Shown: in pieces, positions 12,898 through 24,000 of the stretch | How the letters are laid out: each line of letters begins with the position of its first letter | Position numbering within the stretch: position 1 is the first letter of the stretch | DNA from: Ophiodon elongatus | Taxonomy: Eukaryota; Chordata; Actinopteri; Perciformes; Hexagrammidae | Assembly (NCBI GenBank): GCA_016806645.1 | Contig: JACSYO010001857.1 | Location: 124,001-188,000 of the forward strand | Direction of reading: 5' to 3' | Length of the DNA: 64,000 nt | Position numbers and translations under genes: made by a program | The notes under the pieces: model-generated | Database searches by the model: none | What the model saw: the letters and a program-made list of their open reading frames with translations, nothing else | What the model was told of the DNA's origin: nothing

Positions 12898-12920
12898 CAT
12901 GCATATCCCACATATGCATG
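12898..12920. repeat. Perfect 9-base inverted repeat
   Basis: CATGCATAT, a 5-base loop (CCCAC), then ATATGCATG. Each arm contains ATGCATAT, similar to POU-domain palindromic sites, so a paired protein site is as likely as an RNA hairpin. Confidence 0.5.
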
Positions 12921-13801
12921 TGTGCCATCCTGGACTCTGTTTGGTCAATGTGCTAAATTGTGACAGCGATAGACTGTAGTAGTGTCTATAATGTGAATCC
13001 CTGGCTATTAAATGTTCCTTTGCACGTTTCTGTAGTGGTCCTATGACCACAAATATTGATAACCTTAATATCTTTTACAATACAATTTAACTCTACTTGC
13101 AAAATGTTCCTCCTTTTTTTGAAGCATATAAAAAGGAATTAAAAAAATATTCTAAGCAATCCCATCTCACTCTTTGACAAGAATCTTTTGTAAGACAGCA
13201 TTTCCCTTTTTTTTAATTTTGAATGTTTGACTTCCTTATATTAATAATTTTCTTTTATCTGTAAGCTTTTTGTGGGAGTCATGTTCTCAGATGTTTGTAT
13301 CTATGTAACTAATCAGATGTAGCTGAGTAACTAGTATCATGTTCTATAGTCCGTTAAAACTTTTGTATTCGATAACAAAAAAAGTTGATTGAATAAAAAA
13401 CAACAACCTTTATTTCCTTACATTCCACTGGTGTAAATAGACGCTGGCATTGTAGTCGCTGTACAATACAGCGTTCAGGCACACATGAGGACGCGTACAG
13501 CGCTGCTCATTGCCATCCGGCAATATAAAACATTATAGCATTCTCTATAGGATTGATCGCGGAATGTTTGGTTTTCTTTGTTTTTGTTTCTTCTTCTTTT
13601 GCTGTGGTTGTAAAGACCTTGCCAGCATGGCCGATGGTGTAGTTTTCAGTCACTCAGTCAGCGTCAGACTTTTGCCCTTCTAGGGCTGGCTCTCGCTTTG
13701 CTGCAGCCCAGACGAAAACAATCAGCCCTTTTCTTTGTCTTTGACAGCAACTCTCCTGGTTCACCTTTCTGATTACGATACAGCGCCAACACGTGGGCGT
13801 A

Positions 13802-13990
13802 ATGTCGCTGGCGTTACAAATGACAGAAGTCCATCAAGTGCAACGCTTGTTAGAAGATGGTGTTTTCCATGAGGAGCTTTGTGGAGAGCAGGAGGCGGAA
13901 CCAAATTCAGAGGAAGTGGTCGCCTTGTGCCATCCTGTGGCTTTTACGTTAGCACAAGCATCGGACAAAGTTGCCAGTACATTGTATTAG
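13802..13990 (+). CDS. Small ORF, about 62 codons, acidic, unrecognised
   Basis: From the ATG at 13802 the frame begins MSLALQMTEVHQVQRLLEDG and runs to TAG at 13988. It is rich in Glu, Val, Leu and Ala with a helix-like middle, and unlike neighbouring frames it lacks runs from simple repeats. No family is recognised, and there is no matching upstream signal. Chance cannot be excluded; only a database search or ribosome profiling would decide. Confidence 0.12.
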   Translation: MSLALQMTEVHQVQRLLEDGVFHEELCGEQEAEPNSEEVVALCHPVAFTLAQASDKVASTLY

Positions 13991-14227
13991 ATGCAGCGAC
14001 ATCTTTATATTGTGGGGTGTAATCAACACCGTAGCCTATTGGGGCTGCTGACAGAGTTTCAACCTTTTAGACTGGTTAGATACAATCTTGTTTAGTTTGG
14101 CAGAAGATGATAGTGGCCAGAAAGGATTCTTGCAAGATTGACACTTCTTCATACAGATCGTTTTACACGTCAGTACTTTTGGTAATGGTGTGGTGACATC
14201 CTATGAGAACTCCCCCACCCCAACCTT

Positions 14228-14228
<1 letters not shown>

Positions 14229-14288
<60 letters not shown>
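14229..14288. repeat. (CA)30 microsatellite
   Basis: About 60 bases of uninterrupted CA/AC. The Cys-Val runs read on the minus strand come only from this. Confidence 0.95.
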
Positions 14289-14291
<3 letters not shown>

Positions 14292-14466
14292 GCTTGAGAT
14301 GGTCCATCAGCAGCTCATTCCATGAGGAATTAGTGGGTTGAGACCACAGAATAAAGTCGGAGGGAAAACATGTCAAAACAGGACAGTGTCATGAGCACGG
14401 CATTCACGAAGCAAAGCCTCGGAGCCAAAGTGATGAGAGTGGTGATGTCCAGGTCAGGCAGAGAGT

Positions 14467-14542
14467 GGGGGAGGAGGAAGAGGAGGAGAAGGAGGACGAG
14501 GAGGAGAAAGAGGAGGAGGAGGAGGAGGAGGAGGAGGAGAAA
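14467..14542. repeat. Purine-rich GGA/GAA tract
   Basis: An almost pure purine strand of GAG, GGA and GAA triplets, with eight or so consecutive GAG/GGA units in its second half. It can form triplex DNA and creates spurious Arg/Lys (+) and Ser/Pro (-) open frames. Confidence 0.85.
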
Positions 14543-17500
14543 GATAACTGAAGAGAAAAGGGAGAGAGGGACACAGGGATGCCAGAGAGAGTTGGACAGA
14601 GAGGGGAGAAGAATGACAGCAACTGATGTCTGAGGGAGACAGGGGAGCTAACGGGATGGGCAAGAGTGGAAAACCTTAGTCTGCTAAGAGAGTGAGAGTC
14701 CAGACGGGGAGAAAGTCGAACCCTGTGAACCTGCTGGGAAGCCGGAGAGCTGCCCCATCTGCATCCCACAGCGACACAGATACACTGTGCATTCCAATAG
14801 CCATGCTACATACTATTGAATACGCCAGCAAAAGATTTACCATGTCCCAATACATAGTATGTCTAATACAGTATGCCAGAACTACCAGGATATCCTACTG
14901 CATCCGGTCACATTATGCAGTGTGAAAGCCAGCATGCTTTTATTGGCCATTCTGACCCACAATCCTTTGCGCAGCAGATATATGAGCAACAGGGTCAAAG
15001 TTCAAGGTGCAATATTGCATGCAGCAGTACGTACTTTGTAAGGGAAGCCGCACATACGCACTGAAAGCAGAACGAAAAAGTCTGCGGTTTGGAACGCACC
15101 AGGCGAAGCTGTCTTGACACTAAATCACAGCTGGGTGGGGAAGTCACTCGTCCTCGTTTGTCCTTGTAGCCAGCTGTTTGATGTTCTCCCGAAGCACTGA
15201 ATCACAACGCTGACATCCGTGCAGAGTTTTCTGATCGCTCACCTGCCGAAGCACAAAGACACAAAGCCCTTCGTACAGCTTTTTACCCGTGAGACAGTCA
15301 GCGTATCCTTGTTTCAGACTTTAATGATTCATTCTAGTCTCCAGACCACCAGGACAACTTTAACATGTTCATTGGTGTGCATAAAGGTGTTGAATTGTAG
15401 AATTCCACCGATATATTATAAAAATATTTTTACAGTTAAAAATAAATGTACACTGTTATCTTCAGATTTGGTTTTGTATATACCATAGTGGAAATAATTT
15501 GGACTTGAGTAACTCTGGATTGACCACTAATTTCTCTGGTTGCTTTTGTTATAACTGACAAGTTGCCTCATGCTAAAAATGTAATAAACAGAGTGGGAAT
15601 TAAAGAGAAATATTTCTAAATATGCTCAACAAAGATTCCACCGTAATCTTTAAAACTCCTAAACCTGCCTCAGAATTTCCCCGACGTTACCAAAACTTCT
15701 TCAAACCTGTACATAAATTAAACATGAAATACATATTTTAGTGGTTGGAACACAAATGCACATTAGTAATAGATGTAGAATCTGTTGTTCACCTCTAAAA
15801 CACACCCCGGAGCTACTTTTCCACTTGTATGCTCTGTGCCATTGGTGGCATTTAGGGGAATAAGAGTGTGTCATCAGCTTAGCAAATCAGAAACATATTG
15901 TACAAGTCCACCACCAATACTGTGTCAGAAGAAAGCCATTGCCAAGAGATTATCCTGGCTCATGAAATGTAAAACCCCCAATCAAATCTTCATACCCAAA
16001 ACAGGAAAAATCAACCAGCCACATTCATTTGTTTTGCTGCTAGATTCATTCTTAATTAACCTCTTTCTGACAAAGTGTTCACTTTCAGTCAGAATTAGAG
16101 ACAAATGTTTAACTAGATTCATGTAAACATCTCATCCTACCAGCAAAACCACCCTGCAAAAGCAAATCAACCGTATACTTTTGGTTTACTTCAAAATCAA
16201 ACATTGACAATATTGCACCTGATGCACGGGTTCCACAAATATTCTTTTACGTAAAAATCTCAAGACACTTTCAGTGCAGTTAAAATGCATTTTGGATACT
16301 CAGCAGTTTGTCAAATCAAATGACCATGACAAAACAGCACTGCCACTAACTATCCTGTACTATTTGTCCTTTCACTAACAAAGACCACGCTAATAGCGAT
16401 ATGAGTTTACATATGGTTTATTGCGAGATGGAACGAGAGGGTTGGGTTGAGGAAGCGGAAAGGGGTTGAGGGAGAAAGGGATGTGGTTCGAGGGATGGAG
16501 GGATGGAGCTGGTCATCCGGGATGGTTGGGGAAGAGCGTTTGCGTCATGTAAGCGGTTTAAGATTTTGCTCGTCTGTCGCACGTCGTGTCGGAACTGAGT
16601 CGAAGAGGAAGTGAACGGGTTCCTTGTGCTTAAAAGTACTTAGGGCTCGGTAATTGGCTGAGTTCGGGGTGTGGCCTTCGTTCCCGAACTATGTTCTATA
16701 AAACTTCATGTGTGTATTCTACATCATGCTAATGGAATTTTAATCAAAGCCTATATATTTTTTCAAAATGTAATTAGGCAGATTATAGTTGGGGTTTACC
16801 TTTTATTTTTTTTATGTGATTGCGTAATCCCGATTACATGTAATCTGTTATGGCCCAACCCCTCCCACTCTGGCTTGGGTCGAGCCAAGCAGTACGGACC
16901 GGTAATCTACAGAAATCCTGGACTACCATCGAGTGTGTAACTGCCGCACGCCCTCCCCATCATGTCCCGCATGTCACCGAGATGAGATTGCCCCTCCTGT
17001 TTACACATTGATCGAACAGGCCCAGAGATGGAGCTGCATTATACCTATTAAGACCCTGTCTTAAATCACACAGCTTTCGGACATGGTTACAGTCAGATGG
17101 GGAATTCAGATCAGACTGCCCTCGGCTACACGCGTGTTCGAGTGCGTGCATGTGCACCTCTGCCATAAAACCACTGCTAAAATCCATGAGCTCTTCCGTA
17201 GTCCAGCGTCCTGACTTATCACCTCGTCGTAAAGGCCACAAACAGGGTGCAAGGCCTTTAAATGGAATCCCATCACTCCTGCATGAGGACCAACACCCTG
17301 GATCTGCTTTGTACCCGATGGCTATATAAATGGTAATCATCTGTGCCGTGAAGGTGATGCGACAGCATCCGACGGTCGAAACGAACAGTAAAATGGGAAC
17401 TTTGAATATAAAATACAACATTTGGGCAATGCTTTTGATCAAAACTTACTTTTAATCAAAAGTACCCTTGGCGGATCTGTATTCCGCAGCTGTGGCGGCG

Positions 17501-17686
17501 GCAGGAAGTGTACCCTTAATGGTGTCGGAGCTATAAAGGAAACGCTTTACATCACAGTGAGTTTTGTCTTGAAGTGTGTCTGCCGTGAGCCCTCTCTTCT
17601 TGCTGCTTGATGATCTGATGTTGTACGGAGCTGGTATTGTTCATATGTCTATGCATACGTTGACGCCGTGTGTTTTATGCATTATG

Positions 17687-17714
17687 CATGCTCGACACAC
17701 AGCGTGTCGGCATG
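17687..17714. repeat. Inverted repeat, 11 pairs with one bulge
   Basis: CATGCTCGACAC, loop ACAGC, GTGTCGGCATG. One unpaired base interrupts an otherwise complete stem. Confidence 0.45.
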
Positions 17715-19130
17715 TAATGATGTACCCCTCGAGTGTGGAGTAGGGCCTTGTGAAGAAGCAAGCTGTCTGCACTAACAATGCCCGTGCGAGTGTGCCTGGA
17801 TTGCATCCAGACGGATTAGCTTTCAGATCTAGTCTGTAGCTGTGAGGGTTAACCTGACACGCATGGAGGCAGTATGGGGTGTAGCTGCATTACCCCGGTG
17901 CCCCGGAGTGTCTGCATCAACATTCAGCATGCTACCCCCCTCTACCCCCAACCCCTCTGCACCTTTAATGGTAGATAACAGGATTATCACAACAGCTGGG
18001 GTCCTGAGAGGGGCCACAGCGCCGCAGGGTTGGGAGACGCTCACTCATGACTGATGCAGGCTTGTACCGGCCACACGATGGAATACAGGATCAGAGTTGC
18101 ATTTATTCCACCTGTGTCCTGGTGCATTCAGTCGTACAGGTCACATCTTCTGGGTGCTACTTGTAAGTGCTAGAACTCAAGAGCAAAACAGACTGATTCC
18201 TCCCTACTACAGGTAGCTTGTTTAGTTTGCAAGTGGAATAAGGAAGCATCGAGCGCCTTTTCATCTGGTCTAAGATTTATCTTCAGAAATGGTGCAAATC
18301 TTTTTGCACGCATTTACACCAGCAGCTTTTTTGTTTGTTACCGTGTCTTCCAAGTTAATTCATCTGGCCCAAGTGTGAAGTTACTGCTTCTCCTCCATAT
18401 CGACATTATTCAATTAGGAAGAGTGAATCATTTGGTTTAATGCCGTCAGTGCTCCTGAAGACTTCAAAATGAAATGGTTAGAGGAGGATGGTTACTTTAT
18501 TCCTAGTGTGTACTGCTGCTGCCCTTGTATACCTCGGGCTTTGTTGTGTTTTGTTGAGTCCATGGCAGTAATTGATTAAGACTGGTCGGCTTCGGCCAAG
18601 GCTTCCGCAAGGACAGTCCTGAGGAGACGTTGAGAGCTCCCTCTGTAGATTTATTATGTCTGAGAGAGGAGGGTGGCTAGTAGGACTCTAAAATCAGCCA
18701 GATAAAGAGCTGAAGGCGGCTCCCTGTGCCAAGCATCCTCACACTCGTCTCTAATTAACCACGATGAAGTAAAGTTTGTCAGCTTTTATTCACGTCTCGA
18801 AAAGACATTGTTGCTGTTTCTAACCTCAGTCTGATCTTGTATAATGTGACGTGTGCGGAAGTTGCAACACAACAATTGGATGCTAAACATTTCCTGTGGA
18901 CGCGAATGTCCTCTGTGGGAGGAAGATCCACACAAACCGACTCCGAATCAGAGAGAAATTGATACTTCAGGAGAGACAAGTAAATGAAGAAAAGATTTGC
19001 TGTTGTTTATCCGTCTCCATCTCACCATGCTCGCGCAGGAAGCCTGCGTTTTGGTTCGCTTTCTGCATTAAGGTAAAGATTATGTTCTCACTGCAGTCGA
19101 CCCCCCAAAAGGGTTCGCTTGGAAACGGTC

Positions 19131-19160
19131 CTGAGACCACCGGTTCGTAAGTGGTCTCGG
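19131..19160. repeat. Inverted repeat GAGACCAC/GTGGTCTC
   Basis: An eight-base perfect stem (19133-19140 with 19151-19158), extendable by one G-U and one C-G pair, around a 10-base loop. Confidence 0.5.
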
Positions 19161-20990
19161 CCCGTTTGTTTTGGTCCTCACCAGAATATGACTCGCCTGC
19201 TGCGTTCACAACTGCCTAAACAAACCGCTTTGTTTTTGTTTTGTTGAACTAAACCTTCTCCTTCTGTAGAAATCCGTAATTCCTGTGTCAACATTCTGAT
19301 GAAAACAGAGAGCAGCCCCTTCGCCCCTCTGTTGTTGGGTTACGTCCCGTCATCTCCTGAGACATGTTTATACCTGCACGTTGAATAAGCATGTTGGAGA
19401 AGTGGTTGGAAGGCTGACAGCCGGAACAATGGCCCTAGTATTGACTTTGAGTGGCTCATTGTGAGCGGTGAAGATAACAGATTGATCCTTGTGTTATGAA
19501 AGCAGAACCTTTCTTCTGCTACTTCTTTTGTGTCGCGACATGTCGGTAATGGCATTTTTTTGCAGAACAAGAATGTGAAAATGTGTTGTCACTTAACAAA
19601 GTTTATTTTTTCTTGTTTTGGAGCAATGTTTGGGCATTTGATTGCCTTACATGATACATTATGTATGTTTTTTTGCCGATCGAAGCACCACAATTCTCCA
19701 AAATATTGGTTAGGTTGTCAGTTATCAGGCTGGGCTGGCTGTCTGTTGGTCTGTGACTTGCTGCTGCGGGGAGTCTTGGCTATAATAAACTGCACATCTG
19801 AAGCCTCTCTTTGCACACTTCACACAGCAGCTGAGTGAAGAGCTCCTCTTGCCCCTCTGATTGATGGAGTCTTTCTGCTCCATCTTCGGATTGCAGCAAA
19901 GCGCTCTGCTCTAAATACCTGTTTGCTCGTAAGGAGGAAGTGTGTAGGTAATTGTGTTGACTTAATGTATGGATCAGAGTTGACTATGTGCACACAAAGT
20001 ACACTTGACTTTAAGTATTGATGGTACAGCTTGCAAAAGCTCCCTTGCATCTGTAAGGCTTTGTGGTAACATGAATGACGAAATCAAATGGGAATCTTAT
20101 GGTTTAGGGGCAGAACGAGCAGAATTAAGACGGACAGGAAGAAGATTGAGACATGCCTGGACAGATGGAGATGCAGTGTATTATGTGTCAAAAACCCTGT
20201 GACATTGGGAAGACATTGGCTAGATCACACGATGGAGGAGAAAATGCCCAGTTTGACTGTGTTTTTGGTCGCCTTTTTTCCCTTCTTTCCCAGGGCGGTT
20301 CCTGTGGTCACTCCTCTCATTTCGCCAAGCCCCAATTGCGCCATGGGAAGAGCCCCGAAGGTCACAACAAACAAGGCCCGTGCACAACCACATAATAAGC
20401 ATTCCCTCCGCAACATGGCCGACTGATCACAGAGGCCAGAGCTTGGCCTTGGATGAAAACGCTCTCCCTGCCCCTTCAGATACACATGGTTTGGTGTTAT
20501 TTGTGGGCCTCTTGGCTGAGGGACCGTGTGGTACTGTTCCAGTCAGTTTGACAACAGGATGCTGTGGATCGTTTTTCTGTTGGGAATGGCCAAAGCAAAG
20601 CATTTAGTGTTCTACTAATGTAGTTGATAATGAATTAGAAATCCATTAAATGAAGCAAAGATCATTAGAGGCAAGTGAGTTTTCAAAACTGATTTATAAC
20701 CTGATTCTCATTGAGTCTGCTTAAGCTGCTTTTTCCTGTATGGATTCAGAGAGATTAGGGTGGAGACAGCAGATAGCTCACTCTCCTTAGTCTTTCTTAT
20801 GCTCAGTTTGACTGAGACATGAATTAAGCTGAGAGGGATACAGAGCATGAAAGACATACAGTAGTACAAGGTTTTGATTTAATCCTCAGCTACCTCGGGG
20901 ATGTCAGTGAGGTGGGCGTGCTAACCAAGGGCCCTGCTGGAAAATGATGACAACAGTTCAACTAAAGCTCTGTCACAATTAATATCTAGA

Positions 20991-21039
20991 GATCCTCGGG
21001 ATCAGAGACCATCTCACAGGGTCTCTGATCCCGAGGATG
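20991..21039. repeat. Strong hairpin, 19 of 20 pairs
   Basis: The left arm 20991-21010 (GATCCTCGGGATCAGAGACC) pairs with 21020-21039 except at the outermost base, leaving a 9-base loop (ATCTCACAG). Outer bases CTAGAG/CTTTAG allow partial extension. No known microRNA sequence is recognised in either arm. It may be a microRNA-like precursor, the core of a small foldback element, or a recent inverted duplication. Confidence 0.75.
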
Positions 21040-21939
21040 AACTCTTTAGTATTGTAGTTTTGCCACAAGAGTCAGTGACTGTGCCATCTGTTTTTAGAGG
21101 CATTTTCAATAAAAAAAAAATTTAAAAACAGTTTTTTACCCTTGGCTGAGGAGCAAAACTTAGTGTATTGGTAAAACCCAAGTCTAACAAAGGGCAATGG
21201 GGCTCCATGGCAGCTTGACGGAGAAGCAGCGAGGGGCGGGTCTTAGCAAATTTACACATCTTTTTCCATTGTTTGAAATTTGATTGGCACACTTCTTCTA
21301 CAAAGGTTGACAAGCACCTGACTGTAGAATTGGTGCCTCCAACTCTTCACCAAATACTGGATATTGGGTTGAAAATGGAGCTACATTTGGAAGGGAACAT
21401 GACTAGTGTGCTGTTTCTCAAGCCTCATTAGTGTTTAGTATGGCTGAATATTAGTTGTGAGTATCTTTCTGATGTTCAAAATCTGAGAATGCCAAGTCAT
21501 TTTAGGAGGGGTAAAATAAGTGTTGTTGTGCCAGTGGGCCAAAATTGCCTTGGTTCTTACATTCTTATGAGAGGATAAATATCTTGGAAGTCAGTTTTCT
21601 ATCAGTATTCTATCTGCCATTGCAAGAATCTGTGAAAGTCTTGGCTCCCTCTCCTCTCAAAGAAGAGCACCCACATCCTGGTTTGTGCTGAAAATAATCT
21701 GATTTCCTGCAGAATCTGACCTGACGGCTCACACTGTAAAACGTTGCATGGAAGCTGCCTGAGGCTGCCAGTTTTCTTGATGATGCTCTTGTTTGATTAT
21801 GGTAATCAAAAGTCCCACATTAATATGGTGATGTATTTATTTGAGTATGAAGGATAGTGTTGAGCATATGAAGTGGTTGAGTCCATGTACTGCTTTTTAG
21901 ATTTAACTTCAGTGGGGAAACAAGATGAAAGCAAAGGTG
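21040..21939. other. Noncoding stretch between hairpin and foldback element
   Basis: AATAAA followed by an A run (21107-21120) is the only notable signal. No repeat family or gene is recognised. Confidence 0.4.
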
Positions 21940-21945
21940 GTGGTG

Positions 21946-22798
21946 TATGAAGGTAGATTTGTGTCTTTATTACGCAAACAAAAAAAAATGTTTTGAGAGC
22001 AAATTTCTCGTTTGTAAGTAAAAATATATAAATTGAGAGTTAGTTTTGCTTATGAAACTAGAATTTTTGGCTGCAAATCAAAAACCTTCACACTCAAAAA
22101 AAAAACCTTCGCTCTCTAAACGAAAAGCTACGAGTTGAGTTTGGACGTAGTGGGCGGGGCATACGCTGCTGAATGAGCCAGGAGTTTCTATTGGTGGGTT
22201 TGATTTGTTCTTGGCACCTAACAGGAGGTTACGGTGAGGAGGACATGGAGGTAAGTTGACATTATATTGCTCTGTTTTGTCAAAATTATTTTAAATGTAG
22301 CAGCACTTTACTTTGTATTCATGTTGTTAGTGTCGTGGAGTCTCTTTTTTGTAACGTTAGCCCACTACATGCACGCAGAAAGTGTGGCTTCATGTCAACA
22401 CAGCAGCCTCCATGTCGTTCTTTAAAGAGACTCCACGACACTAACAATATGAAAACAAAGTAAAGTGCTGCTACATTTAAAATAATTTTGACAAAAACTA
22501 ACCTCAATGTCCTCCTCACTGTAACCTCCCGTTAGGTGCCAAGAGCAAGTCAAACCCACCAATAGAAACTCCTGGCTCATTCAGCAGCGTAAGCCCCGCC
22601 CACTACGTCCGAACTCAACTCGTAGCTTTTTTTTTGAGAGCAAAGGTTTTTTTTCTGAGAGCAAAAGTTTTTGATTTGCAGCCAAAAATTCTAGTTTCAT
22701 AATATAATTTCATATATATTTTTACTTACAAACGAGAAATTTGTTCTCAAAACATTTTTTTTTTGTTTGCGTAATAAAGACACAAATCTACCTTCATA
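21946..22798. mobile_element. Foldback (palindromic) transposable element, 853 bases
   Basis: The left arm 21946-22350 is repeated in inverted orientation at 22421-22798, close to full length, around a spacer of about 70 bases. The arms share landmarks in mirror order: 'tatgaaggtagattt' at the ends, 'cgaaattt'-like and 'ggctgcaaatcaaaa' blocks, 'gggcggggc', 'ccaatagaaactcctggctc' and finally 'cgtggagtctctttt' near the centre. GTGGTG directly flanks both ends (21940-21945 and 22799-22804), which fits a 6-base target duplication. A TA duplication inside the ends is the alternative reading. There is no transposase frame, so it is nonautonomous. Arm differences are mainly small indels in A/T runs, so it is fairly young. 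Confidence 0.85.
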
Positions 22799-23578
22799 GT
22801 GGTGGAGGTCTCGCTTTGAATGTAATGAAAAAACTTTTCCGGCATGTCATTTTCTCCGTCGCCCTCGGTTTCATTTCCAACTCCTGAAGATTTGTTTTGA
22901 CAGAAATATGCCCTATTGCACTTACACTTACAATTTAAAATTTCACAGGTTCATGGTTGTAATAGAATTCTGACTTGTCTGACTCACTTTGTCCTCGAGG
23001 TGCATGATCACCTGAAAAATTTAGAATCAGAAGATTTTTGAAAATGTTTCTCCAGGTACACAATACAAATTATGCAATAAAGTAGTAGTAGTTTCAAACA
23101 AACAGCAGAAAAGTCAATTTTTTTATTTGTTCTGAGAATAGAGATGTCCTCTGTATTTCAAAGCAGATATAAACAGATCCACTGCACTGTTTTCTGTTTA
23201 TTCTTTATCCTGTGATATTGTCGGTTTGATCTCATTGCCCCGATACCCTGGGGAACCTGACGCCTCAGTTGGAAGTCTTAATTGGATACGGTTTTGTAAT
23301 TTAGCCCCTGCACCGTGTTGGCTCACTCCCAACTTCATTATTATATTTTCGTAGTGTGTGGACGGCCTGTGAACTGGCCCTGTGGCCTCAACTCCATGAT
23401 CACTTAATGAGGTGGACCACTGTCACTTTCACTATGAATGTTAATCATGTTGGGGGGAACTATTGTAGCCCTGCATTTGGCTGAACAAAGGGAAATCTGG
23501 TTCCCATTTATATAAAGCAAGAGCAGTAATGTCCTCCCTCTTTACGTCATTACTTGTCCCCTCTAGTGTGGCTATCGT

Positions 23579-24000
23579 AGACTGTATACAAGAAGTGGAC
23601 ATAGTTTTCTAAACATCACCCAATGGTATATGGCCTGCGGTTTTGAAGCCTTGAGTTTGGCATTTTGGCTGTCGCCATCTTGGATTTTGTCAGTTGCCAT
23701 TTTGGTTGTTTGCAACCAGTGAATGGAAGTGACCGTATTTGGACTGTGGAGGAGGGATATAGAGACGCTGTATATGGTCACTGTCAATCACCATGTAGCC
23801 CCGCCCTAAAGCATCCCCTGCTTTATGGTCTGTTTGACTCTAAATGGACCATAATTTACTAAATGAACATCATGCTGTATTGAAGAAGACTTGAAACTAG
23901 AGATTGAGACATAAACTCATGTTTACAATGTTTACTGAGGGAATAAATCAAGAGAGAAGTAGTTATTGTCTCATAAACTTCTATACAACCAGAGAAGAGA
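23579..24000 (+). repeat. Common percomorph dispersed repeat, near full length
   Basis: It opens 'agactgtatacaagaagtgg' and passes through 'gaagccttgagtttggcatt', 'cgccatcttgg', 'gtcaatcaccatgtagcc' and 'gcatcccctgctttatgg'. It ends near 'cttctatacaaccaga'. I know this order of motifs from many perciform intergenic sequences. It has no coding frame and is probably a nonautonomous DNA element. A second, shorter copy lies on the minus strand at 2741-2862. Confidence 0.6.

Larger units (their letters stand above)
8918..14228. other. Putative intron sequence
   Basis: This begins with the GTAGGC donor of the exon at 8849-8917. Poly-C (9300-9308), a CA-rich patch (9712-9725) and a long pyrimidine tract (11703-11774) ending CCCCAG are visible. 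The last would serve as an acceptor, but the frame after it closes quickly. There is a small hairpin at 12898-12920. No transposon is recognised. Confidence 0.35.
14543..20990. other. Noncoding, intron-like stretch
   Basis: No gene or named repeat is recognised. There is a GGGATGGA-rich patch at 16430-16515 and two hairpins (17687-17714, 19131-19160). Open frames of 60-160 codons here overlap each other on opposite strands and start at non-ATG codons or in low-complexity sequence. Confidence 0.35.

Noticed and set aside
14370..14769. Arg/Lys-rich and Ser-rich frames
   Set aside because: Both strands of one GGA/GAA purine tract.
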